The translations under genes and the position numbers were made by a program. Positions 54,301 through 62,586 of a stretch of 64,000 nucleotides of DNA are shown here, piece by piece. The notes under the pieces are model-generated. The model worked only from the letters and a program-made list of their open reading frames with translations, was not told where the DNA came from and did no database searches. The first letter of the stretch is position 1. The number at the start of each line of letters is the position of its first letter. The DNA is from Kolteria novifilia (GTDB lineage: Bacteria > Planctomycetota > Planctomycetia > Kolteriales > Kolteriaceae): the NCBI GenBank assembly GCA_007748055.1, contig CP036279.1, positions 1,798,001 through 1,862,000 on the forward strand. Direction: 5' to 3'.

Positions 54301-54804
54301 TCGCCAAGCGAGCAGGAAGTTGCCGGTACCAGGATCGTTCGCCCAATCCCGCCGAAGCAGATCCCGGAAGGCCTGCGAGAAGATGGGGTGACCGTCGGCG
54401 ATCTGCTGATCGAAGAGGAGGCCGACATCGAGCGCATGGTCGACGAGAATCGACTGAAAGAAGGCATGAATGGTCGAGATCGACGCGAGATCGAAGTCGG
54501 CCAGGGAGCGGACGAGCTTTCGCCGGCTCGTCTCGTCGAGGGGCCAGCCCGCATCGCCCCCGTCACCGGATTCGTCGTCGGCCAAGACCTTGGCGAGCTT
54601 CGAGCGGATGCGTCGTCGAAGCTCGAGCGCCGCCTTCTCGGCGAAGGTGAGCACCAGGATGTTTTCGATCTCGGCGTCGCTGGTGAGCAGCAGATCGACC
54701 ACCAGGCTCTCGATCGTGTAGGTCTTGCCCGTTCCGGCCGAGGCTTCGATCACGGCCGGCCGATCGCGGGGAATCTGGTCGAGGATGTCGGGACGGTGCG
54801 TCAT
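51322..54804 (-). CDS. recB: Exodeoxyribonuclease V beta subunit (RecB-like helicase-nuclease)
   Basis: 1160 residues, close to E. coli RecB (1180). The SF1A helicase motifs are Walker A IEASAGTGKTYTIESL (19-34), LVLTFAEKAALELRRRI, ISTIHAFFQSIL, FALIDEFQDTDEMQW, YLIGDPKQAIFGFRGAD and VMTMHRSKGLEAAVVFL. The C-terminal RecB nuclease domain has GFVDLLFEYDGRLYFVDWKSN with the Asp-Asp-Lys catalytic set. It should unwind and degrade double-strand ends for repair by recombination. It is coupled to recD by a GTGA overlap. DUF4259 lies 68 bp upstream on the same strand. No recC gene is seen. Confidence 0.94.
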   Translation of the reverse strand: MTHRPDILDQIPRDRPAVIEASAGTGKTYTIESLVVDLLLTSDAEIENILVLTFAEKAALELRRRIRSKLAKVLADDESGDGGDAGWPLDETSRRKLVRSLADFDLASISTIHAFFQSILVDHALDVGLLFDQQIADGHPIFSQAFRDLLRRDWANDPGTGNFLLAWRRDLHKSFDDLETFLYDCQFKRSVILPAYDGSRFQQLLSTAPDLTDAAVAEIKSQAKAAKIHGATVNAAITRLRKVAELLVDGASAPEILANLDRLLDNKKTRSSFVKLGQVSGTPTADWVGEFVRSIVPLDAALVRTLLPPTQGEFELAKRSQGVFDFDDMIRLVHRAIEGPHGPSLVNGMRERFRFALIDEFQDTDEMQWDIFKRIFVESGGENPIYLIGDPKQAIFGFRGADVWTYLQAREEVAHETNRRREIELSRSFRSTAAMIETHNAFFAEGFFSGEIRYKTPVACGRPDYRLVSANQADASPVVVWDLQGTMSDVTASQVKDAFGHAIAAEIERLLGSDPAPLRIGDERTARPVEPKDIFVLTATNRDAQQIGAYLRERAIPFSFFKQDGLFQTREARDVLDLLRAITDPSDGSAARKAWNTPFFDVPLADLQQCLHMPSDAPLSRMLLDWHRLAESRRFDDLFSDILNRSGIVRRELVRSDSERELTNYLHLFEILFEESRRTAAGVEGLAESLARFIEKEELPATEESGVQRLESERDAVQVMTMHRSKGLEAAVVFLYGGLSGSLATGAAQYHDESGQRILDFSKSEDSTARHQAERQQEHERLCYVAMTRAKARLYLPFFEPPEKKDHYYRGIYRPIYDRLAQVRDQIPGMRWTAITSNAEPAAFPSDAEPSRTAWPVLLGGSTPVGSGQEAERYVARKRERAPRTVTSYTRLSRELEDAEASEKTDFVDRETRPAIVRREDDLPGGTHTGVFLHAILEDLPFETVDKTTSLDAWRDLPEVRRLVTRCCQSYGIDERHRPTAEALVHAAVASPIDLGEQGQLPGIHAAKRTRREMEFVYPFPEDHHPEFWKDRPEELSIEKGYIRGFVDLLFEYDGRLYFVDWKSNLLPDYEAATIDAEVEASYRLQAMIYCLALMMLLEIRSPEEYDQRFGGLLYVFLRGVKPKGRGSEGVYFRRPDWEEIRSYEAALKRLGAQVGGTLS

Positions 54805-54872
54805 GCGGGGTGCCGTGGATCCTTCACGAAGCGGTCAATACGCCATCGAGAGCACTCTCCCCCACTCGGGCT

Positions 54873-55265
54873 TCACTCGAGACGTTGGAGGAGGTCGCCG
54901 ATGGTCTTCTGCCAGGCGTCGAAATACTCCGATTCGGCCCAAAGATCGCGCGTTTCGGACTTTTCGAGGATCTGCTGCGTGACGCGGCGCGCCTGCTCGA
55001 CGATGGCCGTCGGCGGGGCGGGGCGTCCCTTGATCCAAGTGGAGACCTCTTCGGGGCAGTCCTCGGGCGGATTGCCCTTCAGGGCCGCGACGACCTCGGC
55101 CGCGGCCAAGGCGCAATCACCGGCGCCGGCCGGATCCTCCTCGTCGCCTTTTTCGAACTGATCGAACGCCTCGACGAGTACCGATTCGTCTTTCGCCTTT
55201 TCGAGATCGAGCACCCAATCGAGGGCGTCGTCGTTCTCGAAATTCTCCACTCCCCAGGTTCCCAT
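54873..55265 (-). CDS. DUF4259-domain protein
   Basis: 130 residues beginning MGTWGVENFENDDALDWVLDL, the recognisable DUF4259 N terminus, then FDQFEKGDEEDPAGAGDCALAAAEVVAALKG and an acidic helical tail (EYFDAWQKTIGDLLQRLE). Function unknown. The ATG at 55265 has GGAGAG six bases upstream. The frame continues upstream without protein character. It lies 68 bp before recB on the same strand and may be cotranscribed, but DUF4259 is not a known recombination component. Confidence 0.82.
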   Translation of the reverse strand: MGTWGVENFENDDALDWVLDLEKAKDESVLVEAFDQFEKGDEEDPAGAGDCALAAAEVVAALKGNPPEDCPEEVSTWIKGRPAPPTAIVEQARRVTQQILEKSETRDLWAESEYFDAWQKTIGDLLQRLE

Positions 55266-55682
55266 ATTCGCACTCTCCATGAAACCACTAGCTCGTTCTG
55301 AAGGGACGTCTTCCTGTCGTCGAGCATCCCGCGAAGAGCGATTGTATTGCTCATCCGCGTTTGGGCTCGATCCTCCAAGTGAGTTTCTTTGGAGTCGTTC
55401 CCGGATCGCGTTTTCCACGAGGGCGGTCGCGTGCCGTCGACGGCTTGGACGCCGGTGGCAGGTCGGTCATCCCGTCGCCGCGACGTGAAGGTTGGGAGTG
55501 GTTTCTCCTACTCTCCGGATGCCAAGTCATCCTCGACCACGTCGCCCCAGCCGGTGCAGGTGGGTGAGCGCTCCGCCCGGGGCAGCGTCGGGGCGTGATG
55601 AAAAGGCCTCCCAATTCGTCACCCGAGGCCTGGTCGTGGGCTATGCTTACCATGTTCTGGGCGATCGGGGAGGAGTCAAGCG
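55266..55682. other. 417-bp divergent gap, nothing recognised
   Basis: Between the DUF4259 gene and the divergent membrane-protein gene. No RNA, repeat or convincing small gene. Promoters for both sides presumably lie here. Confidence 0.35.
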
Positions 55683-57380
55683 ATGGAGACGGAACGCGAG
55701 TACTATCGGCCGAGCGGCCGCGTCCGGCCGGAGCGGTTTTTGATGGCGAGCGTGGTGTTGGTCGTCGGCGCCGTCGCGTCTGGGTTGGCTCTTCACGTGC
55801 TGTGGATGGCGAACTTTCGCCTGTATGTCGTCGGACCGATCTTGGCGACGATCCCACTCATGTGGATTCTTCGAAAGAGCGTCCTTTGGTCGCATTGCCG
55901 CAGTCCGCTGCTCGCGGGCGGGATGGCGGCGTTGTTGACCGGCCTCGTTTTCGTCTCGGAGTTCTACTTCAACATGCTCGAGGAGGTGGGCGGCGCGGTC
56001 GCCGGACGCCTCGATTTGCTTCCGAATTACATCCTCTTGCGACTGAAGAACGATGTCGTCGTCCAAGCAAATCGCGGCGGGCAGATGCCTGCTCCGGCAA
56101 ATTTCGGTCTCAACGTCTGTTTTCTGCTTCTCGATGTCGTCGTTCTCGGGGCGATCGGTCACGAGTCAAGTCGGCGTCTTGCCCTGAGGCCCTACGACGA
56201 GCGTTGTCGCCAATGGATGGACGCGACACAGTTCCAACTCATTCCCGAGTCAATCGAGCATCTGAAGGAGGCTCTGTCCCAGGGAACGGTGCTCGCGCTC
56301 GCGGACGATATCTTCGCGCGACCGCTGGCGACCACCGAGCCACACACCACGATCACCATCCATCACGTCAACTCGGACCCGGTCGGAGAATTCAGAGAGG
56401 AAACGGACGAGAGCGAGGTGTATCTCAGCGCCGATCAGGTGGGGCCTCTCACCAAAAGCAACCACCACCGCGATACCAAGAACGTGATTAAGCTCGCACG
56501 GCTCAGTGTCGAGGAGCAAGCGTTTCTCGATTCGCGGCTGCGCGAGACGGCGACCGATCAAGCTGACGAACCGACACCGAGGGATGAATCCCCTCGATTC
56601 TCGACGGAAACGACGCCGAGCGACATCGCGACGTGCTGGAACGTGTCGGAAGATGGCCGACCGACCGTGCTCAGTCCCTTCAATGTTGGGCTCGAGGGAG
56701 TGGTAGCGTATTTTCCGTTGTTGGTCGCCTATGGTCTTCCGGTCCTTTCGGTCCTCTTGTTGCCAGTTTTGGATGAACTCGTGCCCCTAGAGTCGGCGAT
56801 CCTCGCCATTTTGACTGTGGGCTTTGCGTTCCTGTTCGGAGGGCGCTGGTGGATGTCGAACCGCCCCGGTTTCCTCCCGAATCGCTATTTGCATGCGAGT
56901 AGCCGATACGAATTGAAGCGCCGTGACGACTTAATGGTCGAAATCGACGATCCACAGGCGTGGTTCATAGCCGTTGCGCCCAGGAGCAGTTGGGTGACGA
57001 GTCGCATCGATGCCGCGAGAGATGTCGGCTTCCTCGTGGTCGACCAAGTTCAACGGGAGATCCGATTTGAGGGCGATGTGGAACGGTGGCGCATCCCCGC
57101 CGGCGCCATCGTTAGCTGCGGATTTGATGGGGTGACGCCAAGTGGCGAGGTGGGGTTGACGACCTTCTACGAGGTTGGGTTGCGATTCGCGACCGAGCGT
57201 GGAGTGCAGGAGCGCCTCCTCTTTCCGAAGCATATCGAGTTCCGGTTCGTGACCAATGAGCGCCGCCGTGAGCGAGCCGAAGCGCTGCGCGAGGAGATTC
57301 TGTCGTTGATGACACCGTCCTTCGAAACGGCTACCAGAACCTCGGTACTGGGAGAGGTGTGGGCACCGTTGACTTCATGA
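55683..57380 (+). CDS. Membrane protein of unknown function
   Basis: 565 residues. Four N-terminal helices (FLMASVVLVVGAVASGLALHV; FRLYVVGPILATIPLMWIL; LLAGGMAALLTGLVFV; NVCFLLLDVVVLGAIG) are followed by a soluble acidic domain of about 180 residues. Two more helices come next (FPLLVAYGLPVLSVLLLPVL; SAILAILTVGFAFLFGG), then a beta-rich soluble C-terminal domain of about 175 residues (RRDDLMVEIDDPQAWFIAVAP, GFLVVDQVQREIRFEGDVERWRIP). No family was recognised. The C-terminal part looks like a PH-like or similar barrel, a guess from strand pattern. GGAGTCAAGCG precedes the ATG. Confidence 0.75.
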   Translation: METEREYYRPSGRVRPERFLMASVVLVVGAVASGLALHVLWMANFRLYVVGPILATIPLMWILRKSVLWSHCRSPLLAGGMAALLTGLVFVSEFYFNMLEEVGGAVAGRLDLLPNYILLRLKNDVVVQANRGGQMPAPANFGLNVCFLLLDVVVLGAIGHESSRRLALRPYDERCRQWMDATQFQLIPESIEHLKEALSQGTVLALADDIFARPLATTEPHTTITIHHVNSDPVGEFREETDESEVYLSADQVGPLTKSNHHRDTKNVIKLARLSVEEQAFLDSRLRETATDQADEPTPRDESPRFSTETTPSDIATCWNVSEDGRPTVLSPFNVGLEGVVAYFPLLVAYGLPVLSVLLLPVLDELVPLESAILAILTVGFAFLFGGRWWMSNRPGFLPNRYLHASSRYELKRRDDLMVEIDDPQAWFIAVAPRSSWVTSRIDAARDVGFLVVDQVQREIRFEGDVERWRIPAGAIVSCGFDGVTPSGEVGLTTFYEVGLRFATERGVQERLLFPKHIEFRFVTNERRRERAEALREEILSLMTPSFETATRTSVLGEVWAPLTS

Positions 57381-57501
57381 ACGAGGTCGTGCGATGTCTG
57401 CCGCTTGTCGCTCCCCGTCCCGGTGGGTACACTGATGGGATGATCGAAGCGGTGGGCTCATCGAGCGGCAGTCATGCTGGACGCTGGATCGGCACCGCGC
57501 C

Positions 57502-57573
57502 GCGGGTGTAATTCAGTGGTAGAATGCTGGCTTCCCAAGCCAGATGTCGCGGGTTCGAATCCCGTCGCCCGCT
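57502..57573 (+). tRNA. tRNA-Gly (CCC)
   Basis: Complete 72-nt cloverleaf. Acceptor GCGGGTG/CGCCCGC with one G-U pair, D arm ATTC..GAAT, anticodon stem CTGGC/GCCAG with loop TTCCCAA (anticodon CCC), T arm GCGGG-TTCGAAT-CCCGT, discriminator T. CCA is not encoded. Confidence 0.96.
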
Positions 57574-58046
57574 TTAGGATACGTCCATTCGGATGCCTCG
57601 GTTCTCCCCCTCCCGGGGAGATCAAGCCCCAATCCCTCACTTGTGCGCCGATCTCGACTCCGGTGCTACCCGTTTCCTCGCGACTCGCGTCTTCTCCCTT
57701 CCCCCTCAGCTAACGATCTGGTCGCATCGCCCCGGTTCGCGGCGCGTGCCGTGCTCATTGGGATTGTTCAAGCTCCTCTGGATTGCCGCGAGCTTGCTCG
57801 CTTCGCGCCGGCCTCTCCGTTTGGAAAGGCGTTTGGTGAGGCGTTCTGTGGGTGCCGGCTCTCTGTGGTTCAGTTGGAGTGGATTGGGCGGATAGGGTGA
57901 TGGTTGGGGTTGTCCTGTCGTGTCGTTTCTTGCGGGGTCCTCCGTCTGTGATCGCTTCCTATCCGTTTTTGGCGGCAATTTCTTATTTGGGAGGAATAGG
58001 GTGACCGAGCTTCACTTGACTTTGCCTTGAATTGCGGCAAGGTTGT
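57574..58046. other. Non-coding stretch after tRNA-Gly
   Basis: Together with the promoter and leader (58047-58183) this makes a 610-bp gene-free region. Several open frames of 70-120 codons cross it in different phases, but none has protein-like composition or a start signal. No repeat family was seen. Confidence 0.4.
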
Positions 58047-58075
58047 TTGTCGTGTTGTTTCAGTCTTGCTATAAT
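58047..58075 (+). promoter_or_regulatory. Extended -10 promoter of surface-protein gene
   Basis: TTGTCG and TATAAT with 17-bp spacing, and TGC directly before the -10 (extended -10). About 110 bp before the gene start. The only perfect TATAAT noticed in promoter context here. Confidence 0.65.
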
Positions 58076-58183
58076 TGTGCGTGAGGGGAGTACGCTGGGG
58101 GAAGTGCGTGCGACCCTCGCCCGTCTACCAGGAATCCTCGAAAACCGTCGAGAAGTCCCTTTCGACACCACGGGAATCAGTGA

Positions 58184-60505
58184 ATGCACTCTTCAGTCTC
58201 AATCATCGGGAATGGACGCCTAGCTTGGGCGATTGATGTCCTCGAAGACCGCACCGTCCCCTCCGCCTCGCCGCTCGCGACGCTCGAAGTTCCTTCCGGG
58301 GCCGCGATTGGCGGGAACGTCGACTTCACCGTCGTGTTCGAGAACGAATCGGACGCGTCGACCGGTTTCGGCTCGTACGTCGATCTCTACCTGCCGGCCA
58401 CCGGGGCCGATGGAGTCACGGGCGGCAACGATGGGATCACCTTCGTCGGGGCGAGCGTCGGAACGGCCGCGTTGACGCCCACCATCGTGACCTTCGGTTC
58501 CAATGGCGTTGTCGATCATCCCTTCGCGGTGACTCGCTCGGGCGCCCCGGTACAGATCGAGGGCAACCCGGGCGATCAATTGGTCGTGCTGCCGCTGCCT
58601 GTCGCGACGACGCCGCCGGGTGGATCAGTGAGCATCAGTGTCAGCGCCGCGATCGGCGCCGACGCGGTGGCCGGAGTTCCACTACAGCTTCGGGCGGGTG
58701 GTGGTTTCGCCCTAGGCAACGATGAACTCAACAACCCCGATGTCGATCCCTCGATCACCAACGTCGTCACCTCGACACGGGCGAAGTTCACGAACCTTCA
58801 GGGGAAGAGTTTCTCGTACACGTTCGTGACTGACTCCCAGACCTTCAACAAGAGCACGACGGCGGGCGTTTTCACCTGGCAGACGTCGGAGAACGCTCAA
58901 ACCGACCTCGAAACCTTCTACTCGTTCTGCTACGACCTGTTGCAGAACGTCAGTCGTGGTTCGACGTACGATTTCGACATCATCAGCGCCGAAGCGGGGC
59001 CCTTCAACGGCGAGGGTGTCAGTTCGGTCATTGGCACCGAACGCGGCGATCTGCTGAGCGAGTTCTGGGGCCGCAACTTCAACAGCCTCTTCGACAACGG
59101 GACGGTGATCACGGAGAACGCGGCGGCGTTCCAAGTGGGCGTGTGGGAGATTGTCCACGACACCGGTCTGGATGTCCTCTCGGGCAACTTCTCGGCTCGC
59201 GCCGGTAGCACCAACGCGAGCTTCGTCGCCCTGGCGAACACCTGGCTCGGCCAACTCGATGGTACCGAGTCGGACTTCGTCGATCTCATCGGGCTGGGGA
59301 ACCCGCGGAACCAGGACCAAATCACCTTCGCTCCCGAGTCGTTCCAGTTCGAGAGCCTCGCGACGGTCACTCCGTTCGAGGACGAGTACCCCTGCGTGCT
59401 TGACGTCATGGCCGAGCACAACGTGATCGTCTTCGACGAGGCTCGTCTGACCGCGACCGACGTCGAGGGAAGTCTTCTGGTTGGGGACGATGCCTTCTTG
59501 AACGCGGTCGGGATCGGGGCTCGGTTGGCCGATGACACCGGCGGCGATCACCTGGTGGTTGGCGACGACATCGAGTTCAATATCGGGCAGGTCTTCTTCG
59601 GCGATCTGGTCTACGGCGATGAAGCGATCATCAGCGAAGTCGGTTTCCCGCTTGGCGAGGCTCGCCAAGACACCGTGATCGACTTCGTCATGCTCGAAGC
59701 CGAACTTTCCGCGTCGTCCGAGACGTTGGGCGGGTTGCCGACCAACGGAACGGTCTTGAACGACGCCGGGACGCTCCGGCTCGACGGCGCCGATGCGGAC
59801 CTGAACATCTTCCACCTCACCGCGGCGGACCTCGAGGCGGCCAACACGATCGTCATCAACGCGCCGGCCGGGGCGAGCGTGGTCGTCAACGTCTCCGGGC
59901 AGAGCGTGAACATCAGCAACCTGGGGATGAGCATCAATGGCACCACGCGGGAGTTCGTGCTCTTCAACCTCTACGAGGCGACGACGCTCGAGATGAGCGG
60001 CATCTCCTTCCAGGGGAGCATGCTCGCCGTCGATGCCGTCGTGACGTTCGACAACGGCAACCTCGAAGGGGCGCTGGTCGCCCAGTCGATCTACGGCAAC
60101 GGCCAGTACAACCTCGCTCCTCCGCAGTTCTCCATCTGTCCGAACGTTCCGAGCTACGTGATGGAGCATGGCGGCGGAAGCACGAGTGGGGGAACCGCGG
60201 TTCCCGTCACCGTTTCCTACAACCCCGTCAACACCTGGGAAGGTGGCTTCCAGGGGGAGATCGTGATCAGCAACGATTCGAACCAACTCCTCAACGGTTG
60301 GGAACTCACGTTCGACTTCATCCCGCAGGTCAACGAAGTCTGGGGAGCCTCGATGAGCCAGGAGCCCGACGAGACCTACGTGCTCAACAACCTGGCTTGG
60401 AACAGCGTGATCGCCGCCGGGGAGAGTGTCACGATCGGGTTCACCGCGTCGGGTGATCCCTCGGCGATGCTGCAGGACGTCCTCGTCAACGGCGAGCCTG
60501 TCTGA
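58184..60505 (+). CDS. Planctomycete surface protein: LEDRTVPS, thioester-like, choice-of-anchor A, CBM2-like
   Basis: 773 residues. The N terminus carries LEDRTVPS (20-27), a motif at the start of many planctomycete exported proteins in place of a normal signal peptide. A DUF11-like beta domain follows (35-200). Residues about 200-390 read like a thioester domain: FYSFCYDLLQNV (Cys249) and AAFQVGVWEIVHD (Gln317, Trp321), the Cys and Gln that would form the bond. Residues about 400-650 match choice-of-anchor A repeats (LDVMAEHNVIVFDEARLTATDVEGSLLVGDD). The last 100 (TVSYNPVNTWEGGFQGEIVI, GWELTFDF) look like a family-2 carbohydrate-binding module. No catalytic domain. Likely an adhesin. Confidence 0.78.
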   Translation: MHSSVSIIGNGRLAWAIDVLEDRTVPSASPLATLEVPSGAAIGGNVDFTVVFENESDASTGFGSYVDLYLPATGADGVTGGNDGITFVGASVGTAALTPTIVTFGSNGVVDHPFAVTRSGAPVQIEGNPGDQLVVLPLPVATTPPGGSVSISVSAAIGADAVAGVPLQLRAGGGFALGNDELNNPDVDPSITNVVTSTRAKFTNLQGKSFSYTFVTDSQTFNKSTTAGVFTWQTSENAQTDLETFYSFCYDLLQNVSRGSTYDFDIISAEAGPFNGEGVSSVIGTERGDLLSEFWGRNFNSLFDNGTVITENAAAFQVGVWEIVHDTGLDVLSGNFSARAGSTNASFVALANTWLGQLDGTESDFVDLIGLGNPRNQDQITFAPESFQFESLATVTPFEDEYPCVLDVMAEHNVIVFDEARLTATDVEGSLLVGDDAFLNAVGIGARLADDTGGDHLVVGDDIEFNIGQVFFGDLVYGDEAIISEVGFPLGEARQDTVIDFVMLEAELSASSETLGGLPTNGTVLNDAGTLRLDGADADLNIFHLTAADLEAANTIVINAPAGASVVVNVSGQSVNISNLGMSINGTTREFVLFNLYEATTLEMSGISFQGSMLAVDAVVTFDNGNLEGALVAQSIYGNGQYNLAPPQFSICPNVPSYVMEHGGGSTSGGTAVPVTVSYNPVNTWEGGFQGEIVISNDSNQLLNGWELTFDFIPQVNEVWGASMSQEPDETYVLNNLAWNSVIAAGESVTIGFTASGDPSAMLQDVLVNGEPV

Positions 60506-60596
60506 CAACCACGGTCCTGGTGGCGCGGACCGGAGCGTCACTTGTGACGAGCGATCGCCGTCGGCCCGGCATGGATGAATCGGTTGTCGGGAGCCG

Positions 60597-61001
60597 TCAA
60601 AACAGAGGACGCCTGTTGTTCACCATTCGACGGGCCTCTTCCACATTCATTTGGCCGGCGAGGATGCAGTCGCAGGCATTCCTGAGGCCGCGTTGTCGGT
60701 CGGTCGGCGTTGGCCCGACGCGGTGATCGATCAGGTACTCTTCCGCGAAATCCCACTTCATCCCGGCTTGACGAAGTAGCTCCGCGATCTTCTCTTCCTT
60801 CTGGTTGAGGTTCTTTGTCTGCAGGATCTCGAGCTGCTGATGGTAAGCCTTGCGATGTTGGGTGAAGGTCTCGATCTCGTCGCAGTCGATTGACTCGGCG
60901 TGGGCGAAGACGGTGGTGAACTTCGCCGGATCGACGCCTGAGCATCCCGCCAGTAGCAGCAGGAGGAAGGCTGGACATCGGTTGCGGAACCGGCTGTTCA
61001 C
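60597..61001 (-). CDS. Lipoprotein, unknown function
   Basis: 134 residues from a GTG at 61001 (GGGATGG upstream; an ATG at 61019 is possible). The N terminus has Arg residues, then PAFLLLLLAGCSG with the lipobox Cys. The mature part is charged and helical (FTQHRKAYHQQLEILQTKNLNQKEEKIAELLRQ), followed by RNACDCILAGQMNVEEARRMV. No family recognised. It converges with the surface-protein gene, 91 bp apart. Confidence 0.72.
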   Translation of the reverse strand: MNSRFRNRCPAFLLLLLAGCSGVDPAKFTTVFAHAESIDCDEIETFTQHRKAYHQQLEILQTKNLNQKEEKIAELLRQAGMKWDFAEEYLIDHRVGPTPTDRQRGLRNACDCILAGQMNVEEARRMVNNRRPLF

Positions 61002-61296
61002 TCGAGACCATCCCAACATGGTTCATTGGTGGAGTGTAGCTTCGCAGCCCGTTGATCCATTTCTTGTCGGCTACGAACGGCCCGCTTCAAGCGGCGGGCT
61101 TCGAGAGCTGACGTCTCCTCAAACGATCAACGCGACGATGGCGCCTCGTCCTTCTTTGTACAAGGACGGAGGAACGAGTGTCTTGCGACCCATGGGCGAT
61201 CGAGTGACGCCGTGGGCGTTGCATCCGATGATAACGAGAACGGCGACAAGACACATCCAGGGATCGGCGGCCGGCAGCGAAAAGGTCAACGGGCTG

Positions 61297-61453
61297 CTAG
61301 CGTCCTGATTGGTTCATTCATTGACTAAAGGACTCTTGGGTGCCATGCCCATGCGCGCCTTGGGCATGCGGAAAACGCCAATGATTGGGCGATCCTCCGC
61401 ACGATCATCGGGGCCGAGATTCTATGTAACGAACCTACCAATCAGGACACTAG
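61297..61453. repeat. 157-bp MITE-like element with terminal inverted repeats
   Basis: The left end CTAGCGTCCTGATTGGT (61297-61313) and right end ACCAATCAGGACACTAG (61437-61453) match as inverted repeats at 16 of 17 positions. The interior has GGGTGCCATGCCCATGCGC and TTGGGCATGCGG arms. There is no coding sequence and no transposase. Related ends occur at 39021 and 63064. It lies in the 501-bp gap 61002-61502; the remainder shows nothing. Confidence 0.85.
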
Positions 61454-61502
61454 GTTCCGTCTTCAATGTCGGCGTTGGTTTCGGCGGATTGCGTCAGAAG
61501 AA

Positions 61503-62261
61503 TCAGGTTGTTGGGGGGCCCAACCGCCGGGGCGGCCAAACGACAACATCCAGTCGACGCGCGAAACGGAGCAGGGGCTTGGTCCCGGGAAGCTCGATTC
61601 CCAGGGGCTCGGTCATTCGATTCTCGCGCGGCGTCCAAGTCGCCGGCTGCAAGGGCCAAGGCTCGTGGTGGATGTCGCCCCGAACGAGGTCTCCCTTTCG
61701 ATTGACGCTGTAGAGACAATAACGCTCGGTCAGCCAGTGCTCATGGGAGCCGGCGGGCGCGAGCGTGACGGGACCGGTGGGGCCGTAGCGAGCCGCGAAG
61801 GAAGCATCCGCCGCTCGGCGATGCGTGCGAAGGCTTGCATAGTCGATGTCATCGCCCGAGCGTTGGCACCGCATCGTGGCATTGAAGTAAGGGAGATGAA
61901 ACCACCAGCGCGCCACCGCGACGGCGATCGGGTTGGCGGCCTCCAAGCTGAAGAACCATACGCCCGGCCTCGCGTCGAGCGTGACGTAGGTGCGAACATT
62001 GAGTTCGGGGAAGGCCGACAGCCAGGGAAGAGCGGGGCCCCCGCGAGGTCGGATGCCGCTCATGCGGAAGGGGACAACGCCGATCCAACCCTGGCCGTCG
62101 AAAGTGTCGATCGCGAGTGGCTCGGGAATCAACGGCCGCAAGACCTCGGCCGGCACCGGCCAGTGCGCGAAGAGCAGATCGTGCCAACTCTGGGCCATGA
62201 TCCACGATCCCGCCGGCAGCGGCCAGGGGCGGTGGTCGGTCGATCGAAGACTTGGGTGCAT
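61503..62261 (-). CDS. DUF2071 (YqjF-like) protein
   Basis: 252 residues. Family features are HPSLRSTDHRPWPLP at the start, MAQSWHDLLFAHWPVPAEVL, LIPEPLAIDTFDGQGWIGVVPF, LNVRTYVTLDARPGVWFFSL and AARYGPTGPV, HWLTERYCLYS. The fold resembles acetoacetate decarboxylase, but DUF2071 function is unknown. I chose ATG 62261 for AAGGTCCC upstream. ATG 62303 would add 14 residues. The window upstream to 62586 (325 bp, divergent) shows nothing else. Confidence 0.88.
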   Translation of the reverse strand: MHPSLRSTDHRPWPLPAGSWIMAQSWHDLLFAHWPVPAEVLRPLIPEPLAIDTFDGQGWIGVVPFRMSGIRPRGGPALPWLSAFPELNVRTYVTLDARPGVWFFSLEAANPIAVAVARWWFHLPYFNATMRCQRSGDDIDYASLRTHRRAADASFAARYGPTGPVTLAPAGSHEHWLTERYCLYSVNRKGDLVRGDIHHEPWPLQPATWTPRENRMTEPLGIELPGTKPLLRFARRLDVVVWPPRRLGPPTT

Positions 62262-62586
62262 GGGACCTTGGCCCTCGTGCGGCAAGGCGACGAAGTTCGA
62301 CATTGAACGGGACGACTTCACTATTACCCGCCGGAAGACTTCCGCCAAGCCCGCTCTTGCCGAAGGCGACCGACGATTGATCAGCTTTGGCCGTCCTCCC
62401 TGAAAGGGATGCGCGCCTCCCGTTGCTTTCGTTTCGCGAGCCGACTGGTTGGTTGATCTTCGGCGCCTGCGTATCCCCGTCACCGTTTCTTTGCCCGAGC
62501 AGAGCGATTGCGTACTCAAAGAGTTGGGGTCGGCGGCCCACGACCATCGTGTCGCGGCGGTCGAACGAGCCGAGAAAGGTGGGACG

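Noticed and set aside
61297-61453. Complete insertion sequence
   Set aside because: Only 157 bp and no transposase reading frame, so at most a non-autonomous element.
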